DNA of 64,000 nucleotides from Pseudomonas batumici (GTDB lineage Bacteria; Pseudomonadota; Gammaproteobacteria; Pseudomonadales; Pseudomonadaceae): positions 62,001-126,000 of the forward strand of contig NZ_JXDG01000040.1 of NCBI RefSeq assembly GCF_000820515.1, in the 5' to 3' direction. Shown one piece after another: positions 16,089-25,244 of the stretch (position 1 is its first letter; the number at the start of each line of letters is the position of its first letter). Position numbers and translations under genes: made by a program. Under the pieces are notes generated by a model that saw only the letters and a list, made by a program, of their open reading frames with translations, did not search any database and was not told where the DNA came from.

Positions 16089-17324
16089 TCAGTTCCAGGG
16101 ACGGTCTCCATTCTCGTCCTTGATGCGGGTCGGCAGACCCATTACATCCAGTGCCTTGAGGAACGGCTCAGCCGGCAACTCCTCGACGTTGGCCATGCGC
16201 TCCACGTCCCACTCTCCACGCGCGACCAGCAGGGCGGCCGCCACCGGTGGTACGCCCGCGGTATAGGAAATACCCTGGCTGTCGGTTTCGGCGTAGGCTT
16301 GCTCGTGGTCCGCCACGTTGTAGATGAACACTTCGCGTGGCTGGCCATCCTTGGTGCCCTTGACCAGATCGCCAATGCAGGTCTTGCCGGTATAGCCGGG
16401 CGCCAGCGAGCTTGGATCAGGGAGCACGGCCTTGACCACTTTCAGCGGCACCACTTCCAGGCCTTCGGCGGTCTTGACCGGTTGCTCGGAGAGCAGGCCG
16501 AGGTTCCTGAGTACCGTGAACACATTGATGTAGTGCTCGCCAAAGCTCATCCAGAAACGCACATTGGGCACGTCGAGATTCTTCGACAGCGAGTGCACTT
16601 CATCGTGGCCGGTCAGGTACAGGTTCTGCGCCCCGACCACTGGCAGGTCGTCGGTGCGTTTGACTTCGAACATCGTGTTGCTGGTCCACTGGCTGTTCTG
16701 CCAGCTCCACACCTGTCCGGTGAACTCGCGGAAATTGATTTCCGGGTCGAAATTGGTGGCGAAATACTTGCCATGGGAACCCGCATTGACATCAAGAATG
16801 TCGATCGAATCAATGCGGTCGAAATACTGCTGCTGCGCCAACGCTGCATAGGCGTTGACCACACCCGGGTCGAAACCCACACCGAGGATGGCGGTGATGT
16901 TCTTCTGTTGGCATTCCTCGAGGTGCTTCCACTCGTAGTTGCCATACCAGGGCGGCGTCTCGCAGATTTTGCCTGGCTCCTCATGAATGGCGGTGTCCAG
17001 ATAGGCCGCGCCGGTATCGATGCAGGCACGCAGCACCGACATGTTGAGGAAGGCGGAACCGACGTTGATGACGATCTGCGATTCGGTTTCGAGGATCAGC
17101 GCCTTGGTCGCTTCGACATCCAGGGCGTTCAGCGAGAAGGCCTGGATATCGGCGGGCACTTTGAGGCTGCCCTTGGCCTTGACGCTGTCGATGATGGCCT
17201 GGCATTTGGAGATGTTGCGCGACGCGATAGCAATACGACCGAGTTCATCGTTGTGCTGCGCGCACTTGTGGGCCACCACCTTGGCGACACCTCCTGCACC
17301 AATGATAAGTACGTTCTTCTTCAA
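16089..17324 (-). CDS. Carboxynorspermidine/carboxyspermidine dehydrogenase
   Basis: This 411-residue protein of the saccharopine dehydrogenase fold reductively condenses aspartate semialdehyde with putrescine or diaminopropane to a carboxypolyamine, using NAD(P)H. The Rossmann start is KKNVLIIGAGGVAKVVAHKC; later motifs include ILGVGFDPGVVNAYAALA and DVNAGSHGKYFATNFDPEIN, characteristic of this subgroup. The start codon is TTG with a GGAG site about 11 bases upstream. It lies 27 bases downstream of the decarboxylase gene on the same strand; the pair forms the alternative spermidine route that does not need S-adenosylmethionine decarboxylase. Confidence 0.88.
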   Translation of the reverse strand: MKKNVLIIGAGGVAKVVAHKCAQHNDELGRIAIASRNISKCQAIIDSVKAKGSLKVPADIQAFSLNALDVEATKALILETESQIVINVGSAFLNMSVLRACIDTGAAYLDTAIHEEPGKICETPPWYGNYEWKHLEECQQKNITAILGVGFDPGVVNAYAALAQQQYFDRIDSIDILDVNAGSHGKYFATNFDPEINFREFTGQVWSWQNSQWTSNTMFEVKRTDDLPVVGAQNLYLTGHDEVHSLSKNLDVPNVRFWMSFGEHYINVFTVLRNLGLLSEQPVKTAEGLEVVPLKVVKAVLPDPSSLAPGYTGKTCIGDLVKGTKDGQPREVFIYNVADHEQAYAETDSQGISYTAGVPPVAAALLVARGEWDVERMANVEELPAEPFLKALDVMGLPTRIKDENGDRPWN

Positions 17325-17351
17325 TTTTTCTATTTCTCCTTCTCTGCCAGC

Positions 17352-18449
17352 TTACGAAAGGCTGGACATGTAATCGTTGTAACCAAACTCACGAACCACC
17401 TCGACACTACCGTCGAGTTGTTTCACTACGATGGACGGCATTTTCAGCCCGTTGAACCAGTTCTTCTTGACCATGGTGTAACCCGCTGCGTCGACGAACG
17501 ACAGCCGATCGCCGATGGCCAGCGGGCGATCAAATTGATACTCGCCGAAAATATCTCCGGCCAGGCAGGATTTGCCGCACACCATGTAGGTGTGTTCGCC
17601 CTCGCTGGGCGCCAGCTTGGCGTTCAGACGATAGATCAACAGATCGAGCATGTGCGCCTCGATGGAGCTGTCCACGACTGCCAGGTGCTTTCCATTGTAG
17701 AGGGTGTCGAGCACGGTGACTTCCAGCGACGCGCTCTGAGTGATGGCCGCTTCGCCCGGTTCCAGGTAGACCTGCACGCCGTATTTTTGCGAGAAGGCCT
17801 TGAGGCGAGCGCAGAATGCGTCCAGCGCGTAGCCTTCACCGGTGAAATGGATGCCGCCGCCGAGGCTGACCCACTCGACCTTGTGCAGCAGATGGCCAAA
17901 GCGCTCTTCAATGGCGCACAGCATCTGGTCGAACAAGCCGAAGTCGCTGTTCTCGCAGTTGTTGTGGAACATGAAGCCAGAGATCTGCTCGATGACCTGC
18001 TCGATCTTGGCCGGGTCCCACTCGCCCAGGCGGCTGAACGGGCGCGCCGGGTCGGCCAGCAGGTAATCCGAGCTGCTCACTTGCGGATTGACCCGCAGGC
18101 CGCGCACCTTGCCGGCTGATGCCTCGGTGTAGCGCTGCAGCTGGCTGATGGAGTTGAAGATGATCTTGTCGCAGTTGTCGAGCATCTCCTCGATCTCGTC
18201 GTCGGCCCAGGCCACGCTGTAGGCGTGGGTCTCGCCGGCGAACTTCTGTCGACCGAGCTTGAGCTCGTAGAGCGACGACGACGTGGTGCCGTCCATGTAT
18301 TGCTGCATCAGGTCGAACACCGACCAGGTGGCGAAGCACTTGAGTGCCAGCAGGGCCTTGGCCCCGGACTGCTCGCGCACGTAGGCGATCTTCTGCATGT
18401 TCGCCAGCAGCTTTTGTTTGTCGATGAGGTAGTACGGTGTCTTGATCAT
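17352..18449 (-). CDS. nspC: Carboxynorspermidine/carboxyspermidine decarboxylase
   Basis: This 365-residue PLP enzyme of the alanine-racemase-fold (group IV) decarboxylases removes the carboxylate from carboxyspermidine or carboxynorspermidine. It begins MIKTPYYLIDKQKLLANMQK, with the PLP lysine in ALLALKCFATWSVF. Further family motifs are WVSLGGGIHFTGEGYALDAF, YLEPGEAAI and the C-terminal catalytic-cysteine loop MVCGKSCLAGDIFGEY. The start is the ATG at 18449, which has a perfect GGAGG site eight bases upstream; the in-frame upstream ATG lacks one. First gene of the two-gene operon with the dehydrogenase. Confidence 0.9.
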   Translation of the reverse strand: MIKTPYYLIDKQKLLANMQKIAYVREQSGAKALLALKCFATWSVFDLMQQYMDGTTSSSLYELKLGRQKFAGETHAYSVAWADDEIEEMLDNCDKIIFNSISQLQRYTEASAGKVRGLRVNPQVSSSDYLLADPARPFSRLGEWDPAKIEQVIEQISGFMFHNNCENSDFGLFDQMLCAIEERFGHLLHKVEWVSLGGGIHFTGEGYALDAFCARLKAFSQKYGVQVYLEPGEAAITQSASLEVTVLDTLYNGKHLAVVDSSIEAHMLDLLIYRLNAKLAPSEGEHTYMVCGKSCLAGDIFGEYQFDRPLAIGDRLSFVDAAGYTMVKKNWFNGLKMPSIVVKQLDGSVEVVREFGYNDYMSSLS

Positions 18450-18864
18450 TTCGAGGCCTCCGGCAAGGCCAGTCAAAAAAGGATGCGCATTGTGCCTTCA
18501 CTGACTGCATATCGAAAGAGCAGAAAGCGCAGTTCGTGAAGTCATCCTGCACTGGAGAGGCCGGTTATTTCGGCGACCTGCAAGAGAACTCCCTGCGTAC
18601 AGCCACCACCCTATCGTTTGGTAGCGATGGGTGTGGTGCATTTGATTGAGCTGGCACAGCTGAAGATGGACTCGGTGCTGGATGAGCAAGCGGTCAGCAT
18701 CAGACGCTGACAACGTTCATTTGAGGGCGATTGCCTGACACCTGCTCAAACTGAGATAAGCAACCCAAGGTAATGTCCAACTCAGTTGAACCACAACCTC
18801 TAGACGTACCGGCACACCCACTCTGACGCTGCTAGGCTTACATTTCCCCTGAGGAAATATTGCC
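18450..18864. other. Spacer without clear genes
   Basis: About 415 bases between the divergent decarboxylase gene and a small plus-strand gene. The left part should hold the polyamine operon promoter. A short plus-strand frame ending at 18711 (…IELAQLKMDSVLDEQAVS) is protein-like but has no convincing start or family. Nothing else is visible. Confidence 0.4.
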
Positions 18865-19071
18865 ATGCCAACCGACTCTCAACTGCCTGACCTGCTCGAA
18901 AAACTGCATGAAAACCAGCTCGCGCTGGCTGACGCCATCGAGTCGATAGGGATGTGGATAGACCAGAGAGGGTCCACCGGCGTTTCCAGTCATGTTCTTG
19001 GAGCCATCGCCACGCTCGACTTGAACGCCGACACCATCAGAAAGGGAATCGAATCACTGAAGAAACCGTAA
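18865..19071 (+). CDS. Small hypothetical helical protein
   Basis: A 68-residue protein beginning MPTDSQLPDLLEKLHENQLA, predicted to be mainly helical and acidic/amphipathic. A GAGGAAAT ribosome site lies eight bases before the ATG, which supports translation. It has no signal peptide, membrane segment or recognised family. It is followed by another small gene on the same strand, and the two seem to share the terminator at 19460. Confidence 0.6.
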   Translation: MPTDSQLPDLLEKLHENQLALADAIESIGMWIDQRGSTGVSSHVLGAIATLDLNADTIRKGIESLKKP

Positions 19072-19183
19072 GATGGAAACGATCAACGCCAATGACAGGC
19101 TCCGCTTGGGAAGCGATTGAAGGTATGAACACTGAAGACCGAGCTCGGCATTGGTCCATCCACCTCATGAAAGGACTCCAAAG

Positions 19184-19366
19184 GTGCTGATCAGTATTGA
19201 AGAAGCGGACACAAACGCTGGCTGGCTTGTCGTGATGGACGCTTGGCGCGTCAAATTTCGTAGCTACGCGGAGGCCGAAGCCTTCGTGGAAAAGCTGAAA
19301 GATCGCATCAATGCGCCACACCCCTTGCCTATCAGCATTAACAGACCAGTAGCGGAGCCATCTTGA
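19184..19366 (+). CDS. Small hypothetical protein (about 60 residues)
   Basis: The frame encodes about 60 residues with the pattern ISIEEADTNAGWLVVMDAWR, then FRSYAEAEAFVEKLKDRI, a compact beta-beta-alpha layout. The chosen start is a GTG at 19184 with an AAGGA site nine bases before it; an in-frame ATG at 19151 would add 11 residues. Function unknown. It is the last gene before a strong plus-strand terminator. Confidence 0.5.
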   Translation: MLISIEEADTNAGWLVVMDAWRVKFRSYAEAEAFVEKLKDRINAPHPLPISINRPVAEPS

Positions 19367-19459
19367 GGAGTCATCTCAACCCCCAACCAATACGTCATCA
19401 TTTTGTAACCCATCGACAGCAATACTCACCTTACACATCGAACGTGTGCTCTTTTCCCT

Positions 19460-19485
19460 GCTGCCATCTAAGGCAGCTTTTTTTT
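19460..19485 (+). terminator. Rho-independent terminator overlapping the CHAD stop codon
   Basis: Stem GCTGCC / GGCAGC with a six-base loop is followed by eight T residues. It points along the plus strand and ends the small-gene transcript. The loop contains the antisense of the stop codon of the CHAD gene (19468-19470), so the convergent genes share this stretch. Confidence 0.8.
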
Positions 19486-20253
19486 GCCTGATCGTTTTGG
19501 CAGTCGCTGCGCCAGGTCTACCAATTGAGTGTCGGCTTTCTCCAGGGCGGTGGTCGCGGAAGACAACCAGGTCTGCTCCAGCGGCTGCAGGTCGGTTTCG
19601 ACCAAAGCCTTTTGGCACCACTGATAGTGGTCATGCCAGGAGCCCAATGCTGATTGCAGCTCCTTGAGTGATAGCGCGGCATCCCTCGACAAGGGAGATA
19701 GCTCGGGGAATGCTTCGGTCAGATAACGGGTTCGTTTGACCAGTATTCTCAATTGGTGTCGATCAAACTGAACGTCATCCACGGCAGCATGTAATCGATC
19801 GATCTGTTTTCTCAGCGTTTTCTTGATTTGAGGCTGAATATGCTTCAGCTCGCCTTTGACCTCAGCCAAACGAAAGCCCGACGGCCAATCATCCAGTTGA
19901 ATCAGTAGGTTTTTGAAGGCCGAGCCGTTAACGATGTCGTCATAGCTGGAGCCCAATCGAGACGATCTGGGTTTCACCAGCTTCGCGAATCCTCTCTCCT
20001 CAAGCTCCTGAATCATCACCTCCAGGTCGCGGGTCGGCGTCGTCTGCCTTCCAAACTCTGCCGCAGCCTCGCTCAAAGCGACAACCACATTCATTGACCG
20101 AAATGGCCTCAACAAGCTCCTGATACGTCTGACGGCCACCCTCAGATCGTGCAAAGCTTCGCGGTCGGTACGGGATTCCAAGCGAGCATGCGCGTGATAC
20201 ACCGCGACCTGAAGGGTCAATATCTCAACCACGAACGTGTCTACAAATGACAT
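19468..20253 (-). CDS. CHAD domain protein
   Basis: This 261-residue protein has the CHAD (conserved histidine alpha-helical) fold: a helical bundle rich in His and Arg. Key stretches are HDLRVAVRRIRSLLRPF near residues 40-55 and RHQLRILVKRTRYLTEAFPE near residue 170, the two repeated histidine/arginine helices, and LQSALGSWHDHYQW. CHAD proteins bind inorganic polyphosphate; catalytic activity is found only when fused to a CYTH domain, which is absent here. The start at 20253 (MSFVDTFVVE) is preferred to 20268 because a GAGAAG site precedes it. Confidence 0.82.
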   Translation of the reverse strand: MSFVDTFVVEILTLQVAVYHAHARLESRTDREALHDLRVAVRRIRSLLRPFRSMNVVVALSEAAAEFGRQTTPTRDLEVMIQELEERGFAKLVKPRSSRLGSSYDDIVNGSAFKNLLIQLDDWPSGFRLAEVKGELKHIQPQIKKTLRKQIDRLHAAVDDVQFDRHQLRILVKRTRYLTEAFPELSPLSRDAALSLKELQSALGSWHDHYQWCQKALVETDLQPLEQTWLSSATTALEKADTQLVDLAQRLPKRSGKKKLP

Positions 20254-20577
20254 TTCGCGACTTCTCATTGAGAGGTTATACGATGAGGTTAGCAGAGGCC
20301 TGAAGCCCTACCCGCACCTGCACATCGATCAAAATGTGCTTTCCGGTTCGATTGTATCTCTTCAAAATCAAAACCTTACCCACAAAAACAACACATCCAG
20401 AGCGCCTTGCACTATCGGCAAGGGAGATGGCCACAACGCGTGCTCACGAATAGCCTACAATCAGATTTCAGTTTTATGTCAGCAGGTGACCGGCTCCTTT
20501 CGCTCCGAGCCCTGATCAATTTCAAGATCACCTGACCCAAATGGAATCGTGACGTTACCGCCCCCAAGGATGTAGCT
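20254..20577. other. Spacer without clear genes
   Basis: About 320 bases between the CHAD gene start and a small plus-strand gene. It should carry both promoters, but no clear promoter pair, repeat or coding frame stands out. Confidence 0.4.
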
Positions 20578-20844
20578 ATGCATTCAACGCTAGACGTAGT
20601 TCGCGCTCAAATGCAGGCGGCTGAGCCGGTATTGAAGCAGCTCGACGTGGAACTGGAGGCCATCTGCTTTGATCCCTCTGTCCCTTCGAGCGTCGACACA
20701 GCCACCGAGAGGGTCGCTGCAATCATCGATACGCTTCTGGTGGGATTTAAGGCCAATCCGATACTCGGTCCGCTGGCCGACCAACTGAAATCTCAATATC
20801 TCGACGCGATTCAACACCAGGTTGCTGCAGCTCAAGGAGGGTGA
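20578..20844 (+). CDS. Small hypothetical helical protein
   Basis: An 88-residue, mostly helical, acidic protein starting MHSTLDVVRAQMQAAEPVLK with an AAGGA ribosome site before the ATG. It contains no cysteine-rich or catalytic motif apart from one Cys, and no signal peptide. No family recognised. The coding statistics look like a real gene of the chromosome. Confidence 0.5.
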   Translation: MHSTLDVVRAQMQAAEPVLKQLDVELEAICFDPSVPSSVDTATERVAAIIDTLLVGFKANPILGPLADQLKSQYLDAIQHQVAAAQGG

Positions 20845-20980
20845 AATGACAGCCCCCAGCGTTGTTGTAGGGCCTGCTTGGCTTTAGAGAAACGCCACTA
20901 ATCTGATATCACCCACCTGACTTATTTTTGTCACACAAGCCCCGTAGCTTTCCCTCGCCAACACGCTGGAGGGGGGGCTT

Positions 20981-21193
20981 ATGAACGCAGAATGCCGGAA
21001 AAAAATTCGCCGTTTAACTGCGAACACAGGCTCACGGAAGAGAATGATCGGTGCATCACGGAGGAATCAAATGCCGGTGGTGCAAACGGCTGAGTACAGA
21101 GGTGCGCTATTGCAGCGATATCCAGTAGGGCTGATAGACGATGCTGAGCTCGAAGCATTGCTGAAAAGCTGGCCCTGTCGTGCCAGCGCGTAG
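20981..21193 (+). CDS. Small basic hypothetical protein
   Basis: A 70-residue frame with a very strong GGAGGGGG ribosome site just before its ATG. The N-terminal half is rich in Arg and Lys (CRKKIRRLTANTGSRKRMIG); the C-terminal half (LLQRYPVGLIDDAELEALLK) could form a short helix pair. No family recognised; the strong ribosome site is the main support. Confidence 0.4.
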   Translation: MNAECRKKIRRLTANTGSRKRMIGASRRNQMPVVQTAEYRGALLQRYPVGLIDDAELEALLKSWPCRASA

Positions 21194-21322
21194 CGAAACC
21201 TAGCGTAGACCTATTGCCAGTCTTAAGGTGACCGCGCGCGATGGGGGCTGATCACCCTAGTTGAAACGCTCAAGGATAGCGGCCAGCCGTATCGTCGACT
21301 GGGACGATCAGGCGATAGATGA

Positions 21323-22774
21323 TCAGGGCAGAGGCTGCAGGTTGGTTTTGACGGTAGTGACCACACGGTTACGGCCTTGGTGTTTCGCGTCATATAGGCG
21401 TTGATCGGCTACACGCAGAATCTCCTCAATGGAGTCCCCGTCGCGTCCAGATTGCGATACGCCGATGCTCACTGTGACCCCGGTTATCCGCTGCTGGCTG
21501 AAATTGAAAGAAGTAGTGGCAACGGCGCTTCGCAGACGCTCGGCGATTACCCGCGCGCCTTCGAGTGAAGTCTGGGGCAGCAGTATCATGAACTCTTCCC
21601 CACCCACTCGAGCTACGCCGTCATACGGCCGGATCGAATCGAGACATTCCTGCACGAACCTCTTCAGGATGTCATCGCCAACCTGATGCCCGTAGCGATC
21701 ATTGATGGACTTGAAATTGTCCAGGTCGAGCGCCAACACGGAGAACGGAGCGCCGCCACGCTTGACCCGATCAATTTCGGCATCGACCCGCGCCATGAAA
21801 CGACGCCGATTATCAGCGCCTGTCAGTGGATCGGTCGCCGCAAGGTGGTCGAGCTCCTGATTGGTTCGCTGGAGTTCTTTCAGGGCACTTTCCGCGTATG
21901 CCATCGACTCGGCAAGACGCACCATCAGTTCCCCTTGACTGTAAATCTTCGAGAACGACCGAGTGCTGAGGAACGCTTGCGCTACCCCATAGCTCAACAA
22001 GAAGAATCCGGCGGCGAAGATCGCATGGGCGAGCCACCACATATGGTTCCAAGGGCGCGCCAGGATGAATGCAAGGGATGACAACGCGAACGCGGTGACC
22101 GAGATGGCAAAAATGACCATCAGTGGTGAACGGAAACGGCGCAACAGGACCACTGCCACATTCAATGTGGAAAGAACGAGGGCACCACCTTCCAGCGAGA
22201 GGCGTACTGCAGGATGGCCGGCGACCTGCGAGTTCGCAACGAATGCCACTGCCAGGTCAACCAGCAGGAACAGCCCGATCCAGGTCAACCACGGGCGGGG
22301 CTTCGTGCGTTGGTCCGCGGCATCAGGTGGTTGATGGTACGACAGCATGCCGACTAACAGCAGAATCGCCATGACCAGTCGAGAGGCCGGTCCGTAAAGC
22401 AGGAAAAGCCAGATATGGGAATGGGCGAGCCCGGTGAACGCGCCATGCAAGGCATAGATCATCACAAAACCGAGAAACCCCAATGTCATCCACCGCAGCA
22501 GCGGATCTCCCGATGACTGGTAGCAGCACCAGGTGACGTAAGTAACAAACAAACCCTCCAGGGTGGCGGCCGTGATCGCGATGATATGGAACGTGTGGTC
22601 CTCGAATAAAAGGGTCGGGTCCTGAAAGAAATACAAGTAGCCAACCAGATAGGCCGGAACAAACGCAAACCCTGCCAGCAGCAGGCAGGTATAAAATTTA
22701 ATTATGAGATGGATAGCCTCAGGCGGCTCGCCGGTAGCGACAGAATTATCCATAACCCCCTCACGCAAATCCAT
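21323..22774 (-). CDS. Membrane-bound diguanylate cyclase (GGDEF)
   Basis: This 483-residue protein makes c-di-GMP from two GTP. The N-terminal 270 residues contain about eight hydrophobic segments and form a membrane sensor domain not assigned to a named family. A short helix (ELQRTNQELDHLAATDPLTG) links it to the GGDEF domain, which has the intact active site VARVGGEEFMILLP and the metal-binding LALDLDNFKSINDRYGHQVG. RPYD five residues before GGEEF is an inhibitory I-site of the RxxD type, so product feedback is expected. A GGAG site precedes the ATG at 22774. It is monocistronic. Confidence 0.9.
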   Translation of the reverse strand: MDLREGVMDNSVATGEPPEAIHLIIKFYTCLLLAGFAFVPAYLVGYLYFFQDPTLLFEDHTFHIIAITAATLEGLFVTYVTWCCYQSSGDPLLRWMTLGFLGFVMIYALHGAFTGLAHSHIWLFLLYGPASRLVMAILLLVGMLSYHQPPDAADQRTKPRPWLTWIGLFLLVDLAVAFVANSQVAGHPAVRLSLEGGALVLSTLNVAVVLLRRFRSPLMVIFAISVTAFALSSLAFILARPWNHMWWLAHAIFAAGFFLLSYGVAQAFLSTRSFSKIYSQGELMVRLAESMAYAESALKELQRTNQELDHLAATDPLTGADNRRRFMARVDAEIDRVKRGGAPFSVLALDLDNFKSINDRYGHQVGDDILKRFVQECLDSIRPYDGVARVGGEEFMILLPQTSLEGARVIAERLRSAVATTSFNFSQQRITGVTVSIGVSQSGRDGDSIEEILRVADQRLYDAKHQGRNRVVTTVKTNLQPLP

Positions 22775-23131
22775 TTTGTCCGCTCCGATCCGGTGCCCAC
22801 TCCAGAATCACCGACATGCCAGCGCCCCCCCCCACATCATCATGCAAACATCTGGCGATTTGATATTTTGCCATTGTAGACCACCCACCACTTTCCGCTG
22901 CTGAAGTCGAAAAAACGCATATGAAAAATTAACCGACAACGAATATCTCGCTCTCCCACACCCGGATCCTGCTGGTCGCCCGTACCATGGAAGGTGGCGG
23001 CTCCATAACGGCTTTCACGCCTGAAGGCCATTCGGTTCAACAGGTTGGCTTGAGCCCAGCCTGGAAAAACCAGGTACAGTTCAATTCTCCGAGACGTTTC
23101 CACTCATCGATTGGCCTTTAGGGAAGTCACG
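22775..23131. other. Spacer with a possible minus-strand coding relic
   Basis: About 350 bases. A minus-strand frame at 22840-23103 (87 residues) contains protein-like wording such as FHMRFFDFSSGKWWVVYNG and SRYGAATFHGTGDQQDPGV, but has no ribosome site or recognised family. It may be the end of a lost gene. A run of C residues at 22820-22830 is present. Nothing else is seen. Confidence 0.3.
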
Positions 23132-23632
23132 ATGCAAATCAATAACGCCGGCCTTGTTCTCCTACACAGTTTTTTCAATCCACTGTTCTCACGTCTTGAC
23201 CTGCTGACCGAAGCCGGTGCGTTCGTTAGCAATAACGCACAACACCGAGCCGTGCATGTCCTGCAGTTTCTTGTTACGGGACAAACCGAAACGCTCGATC
23301 AACACCTGACGCTCAATAAACTGCTCTGCGGTCTACCTCCAGACCAGCCCCTTGAGTCAACGTCTGACATCACCGATGCCGAGCACGAGACCTGCTTCGA
23401 GCTGTTGAGTATGATCATCGATAATAGGCCAGCGATCGGCGCGATGAGCATCGACGGTTTCAGGGGCAACTGGCTGGTGAGGGACGGGTTGTTGGCGAAC
23501 GCCAATGATCGATGGGAAATGACAGTAAAGCCGCGCCCTTACGACGTCCTATTGGCGCACTCGCCCTTCAGTTTCTCGGTTATCAGGCACAGCTGGATGG
23601 ACAAGCCTCTGTTCGTCACCTGGAAACCATAA
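23132..23632 (+). pseudogene. Orphan C-terminal part of a contractile-injection-system tape measure protein
   Basis: The frame encodes 166 residues that match the conserved C-terminus of contractile injection system tape measure proteins (CIS_TMP type, Afp/PVC-like particles): NAGLVLLHSFFNPLFSRLDL, then AVHVLQFLVTGQ, LNKLLCGLPPDQPLE, SIDGFRGNWLVRDG and YDVLLAHSPFSFSVIRHSWM ending PLFVTWKP. Full-length members are many hundreds of residues long; only this domain is present, starting at an ATG with an AGGGA site. No sheath, tube, baseplate or AAA+ genes lie nearby. It is therefore either a fossil of a lost particle cluster or a small stand-alone domain protein. Confidence 0.7.
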
Positions 23633-23795
23633 CGGCTGCGGTCAGTTCGAATGTCCACGGCGGCATAGTCTTCGATCTACGCTTTCCGATCATCAGCCGT
23701 CCCCCTGCTCCCTTAACAACCTCCCTACACTTTCTCTATTGAGCCGTGCTTGGCCGGCGACCTAAACTCACCGGCCCTCACACGAGAACCCCCTC

Positions 23796-25241
23796 ATGAC
23801 CTCACCTGCCTCCCCCGCAGCCAAGTCGGACCACCGCTGGCTCGCCTTGATCGTCCTGTGCCTCGGGGAGTTGATGATCGTGCTCGACACCACCATCGTT
23901 AACGTCGCGCTGCCGTCGATCCAGACCGACCTGCACTTCACGCAAACTTCCCTCGCCTGGGTGGTGAACGCCTATATGCTGACCTTCGGCGGCTTCCTGC
24001 TGCTGGGTGGTCGCCTGGGCGATCTCTACGGGCATCGACGCCTGTTCCTGCTTGGCATCGGTTTCTTCACCCTCGCCTCGCTGGCCTGCGGCCTGGCCCA
24101 TAACCAGGAGATGCTGATCTGGGCCCGGGCCCTTCAAGGCCTCGCCGCCGCCGTGGTGAGCGCCGTGGCCCTGTCACTGATCATGGACCTGTTCAGCGAA
24201 CCGGCCGACCGGGCCAAGGCCATGGGCGTCTACGGTTTCGTCTGCGCCGGCGGCGGCAGCCTGGGCGCCCTGCTCGGCGGCGTGCTCACCAGCACCTTGA
24301 GCTGGCACTGGATCTTCCTGGTCAACCTGCCGATCGGCGTGGCGGTGATCGCACTGTCCCTGCGCCTGCTCTCGAAAACCCTCAACCAGCATCTGTCCCG
24401 CGACCTGGACGTGGCCGGTGCGGTCACTGTGACCGTCTCGCTGATGCTGGCGGTCTACGCCATCGTCAATGGCAACGAGATGGGCTGGGGCTCGCTGCAC
24501 ACCGTCATGCTATTGCTGATTGCCGTCGGCCTGTTACTGCTCTTCCTGATGATCGAGACCCGGGTGAAAACCCCGCTGATGCCCTTGCGCCTGTTCCGCC
24601 TGCGCAACCTGGCCATCGCCAATATCGTCGGCGTGCTCTGGGCGGCCGCGATGTTCGCCTGGTTCTTCCTGTCGGCGCTGTACATGCAGTTGGTGCTGGG
24701 CTACACGCCCTGGGAGGTGGGGCTCGCATTCCTGCCCGCCAACCTGATCATGGCGGTGTTCTCACTGGGGATCTCGGCCAAGCTGGTGATGCGTTTCGGC
24801 ATTCGCCTGCCGCTGGCCGCCGGCCTGGCCCTGGCGACCCTCGGGCTGTTGCTGTTCGCCCAGGCGCCGGTCGACGGCCACTTCCTGCGCAACGTTCTCC
24901 CGGGCATGCTGTTGCTGGGCCTGGGCGCGGGCATTGCGTTCAATCCACTGCTGCTGGCAGCGATGAACGATGTCGCGCCGTCCGAGTCGGGGCTGGCCTC
25001 GGGCATGGTCAATACCGCCTTCATGATGGGCGGCGCACTGGGGCTGGCGGCGCTGGCGAGTCTGGCGGCGGCGCGCACCGAACTGCACCTGGTGGCGGGC
25101 GTGCCGGCACTGTCGGCGCTCAACGACGGGTATCAGGTCGCCTTCCTGGTGGGGGCGGTGTTTTCCGCATTGGGCGCCGGCCTGGCCGCGGTGATGATGC
25201 GCGACAAGACCGGTGAAAGCCTGGGGGGTGTCGAGGCCTAG
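23796..25241 (+). CDS. DHA2-family MFS exporter (EmrB/QacA type)
   Basis: This 481-residue protein has 14 hydrophobic segments and exports a hydrophobic compound with proton antiport. Family motifs: D1 LGELMIVLDTTIVNVALPSI at helix 1, motif A LLLGGRLGDLYGHRRLFLLG after helix 2, and motif C-like GSLGALLGGVL in helix 5. No adaptor or regulator gene is adjacent. It converges with the MucR-type gene, with three bases between stop codons. Confidence 0.9.
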   Translation: MTSPASPAAKSDHRWLALIVLCLGELMIVLDTTIVNVALPSIQTDLHFTQTSLAWVVNAYMLTFGGFLLLGGRLGDLYGHRRLFLLGIGFFTLASLACGLAHNQEMLIWARALQGLAAAVVSAVALSLIMDLFSEPADRAKAMGVYGFVCAGGGSLGALLGGVLTSTLSWHWIFLVNLPIGVAVIALSLRLLSKTLNQHLSRDLDVAGAVTVTVSLMLAVYAIVNGNEMGWGSLHTVMLLLIAVGLLLLFLMIETRVKTPLMPLRLFRLRNLAIANIVGVLWAAAMFAWFFLSALYMQLVLGYTPWEVGLAFLPANLIMAVFSLGISAKLVMRFGIRLPLAAGLALATLGLLLFAQAPVDGHFLRNVLPGMLLLGLGAGIAFNPLLLAAMNDVAPSESGLASGMVNTAFMMGGALGLAALASLAAARTELHLVAGVPALSALNDGYQVAFLVGAVFSALGAGLAAVMMRDKTGESLGGVEA

Positions 25242-25244
25242 GGC

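Noticed and set aside
16035..18119. Long plus-strand frame (694 residues) opposite the polyamine genes
   Set aside because: The minus-strand dehydrogenase and decarboxylase are clear by motif; the plus-strand text is their complement.
18590..18711. Plus-strand frame ending IELAQLKMDSVLDEQAVS
   Set aside because: Protein-like ending but no start signal or family; could be chance.
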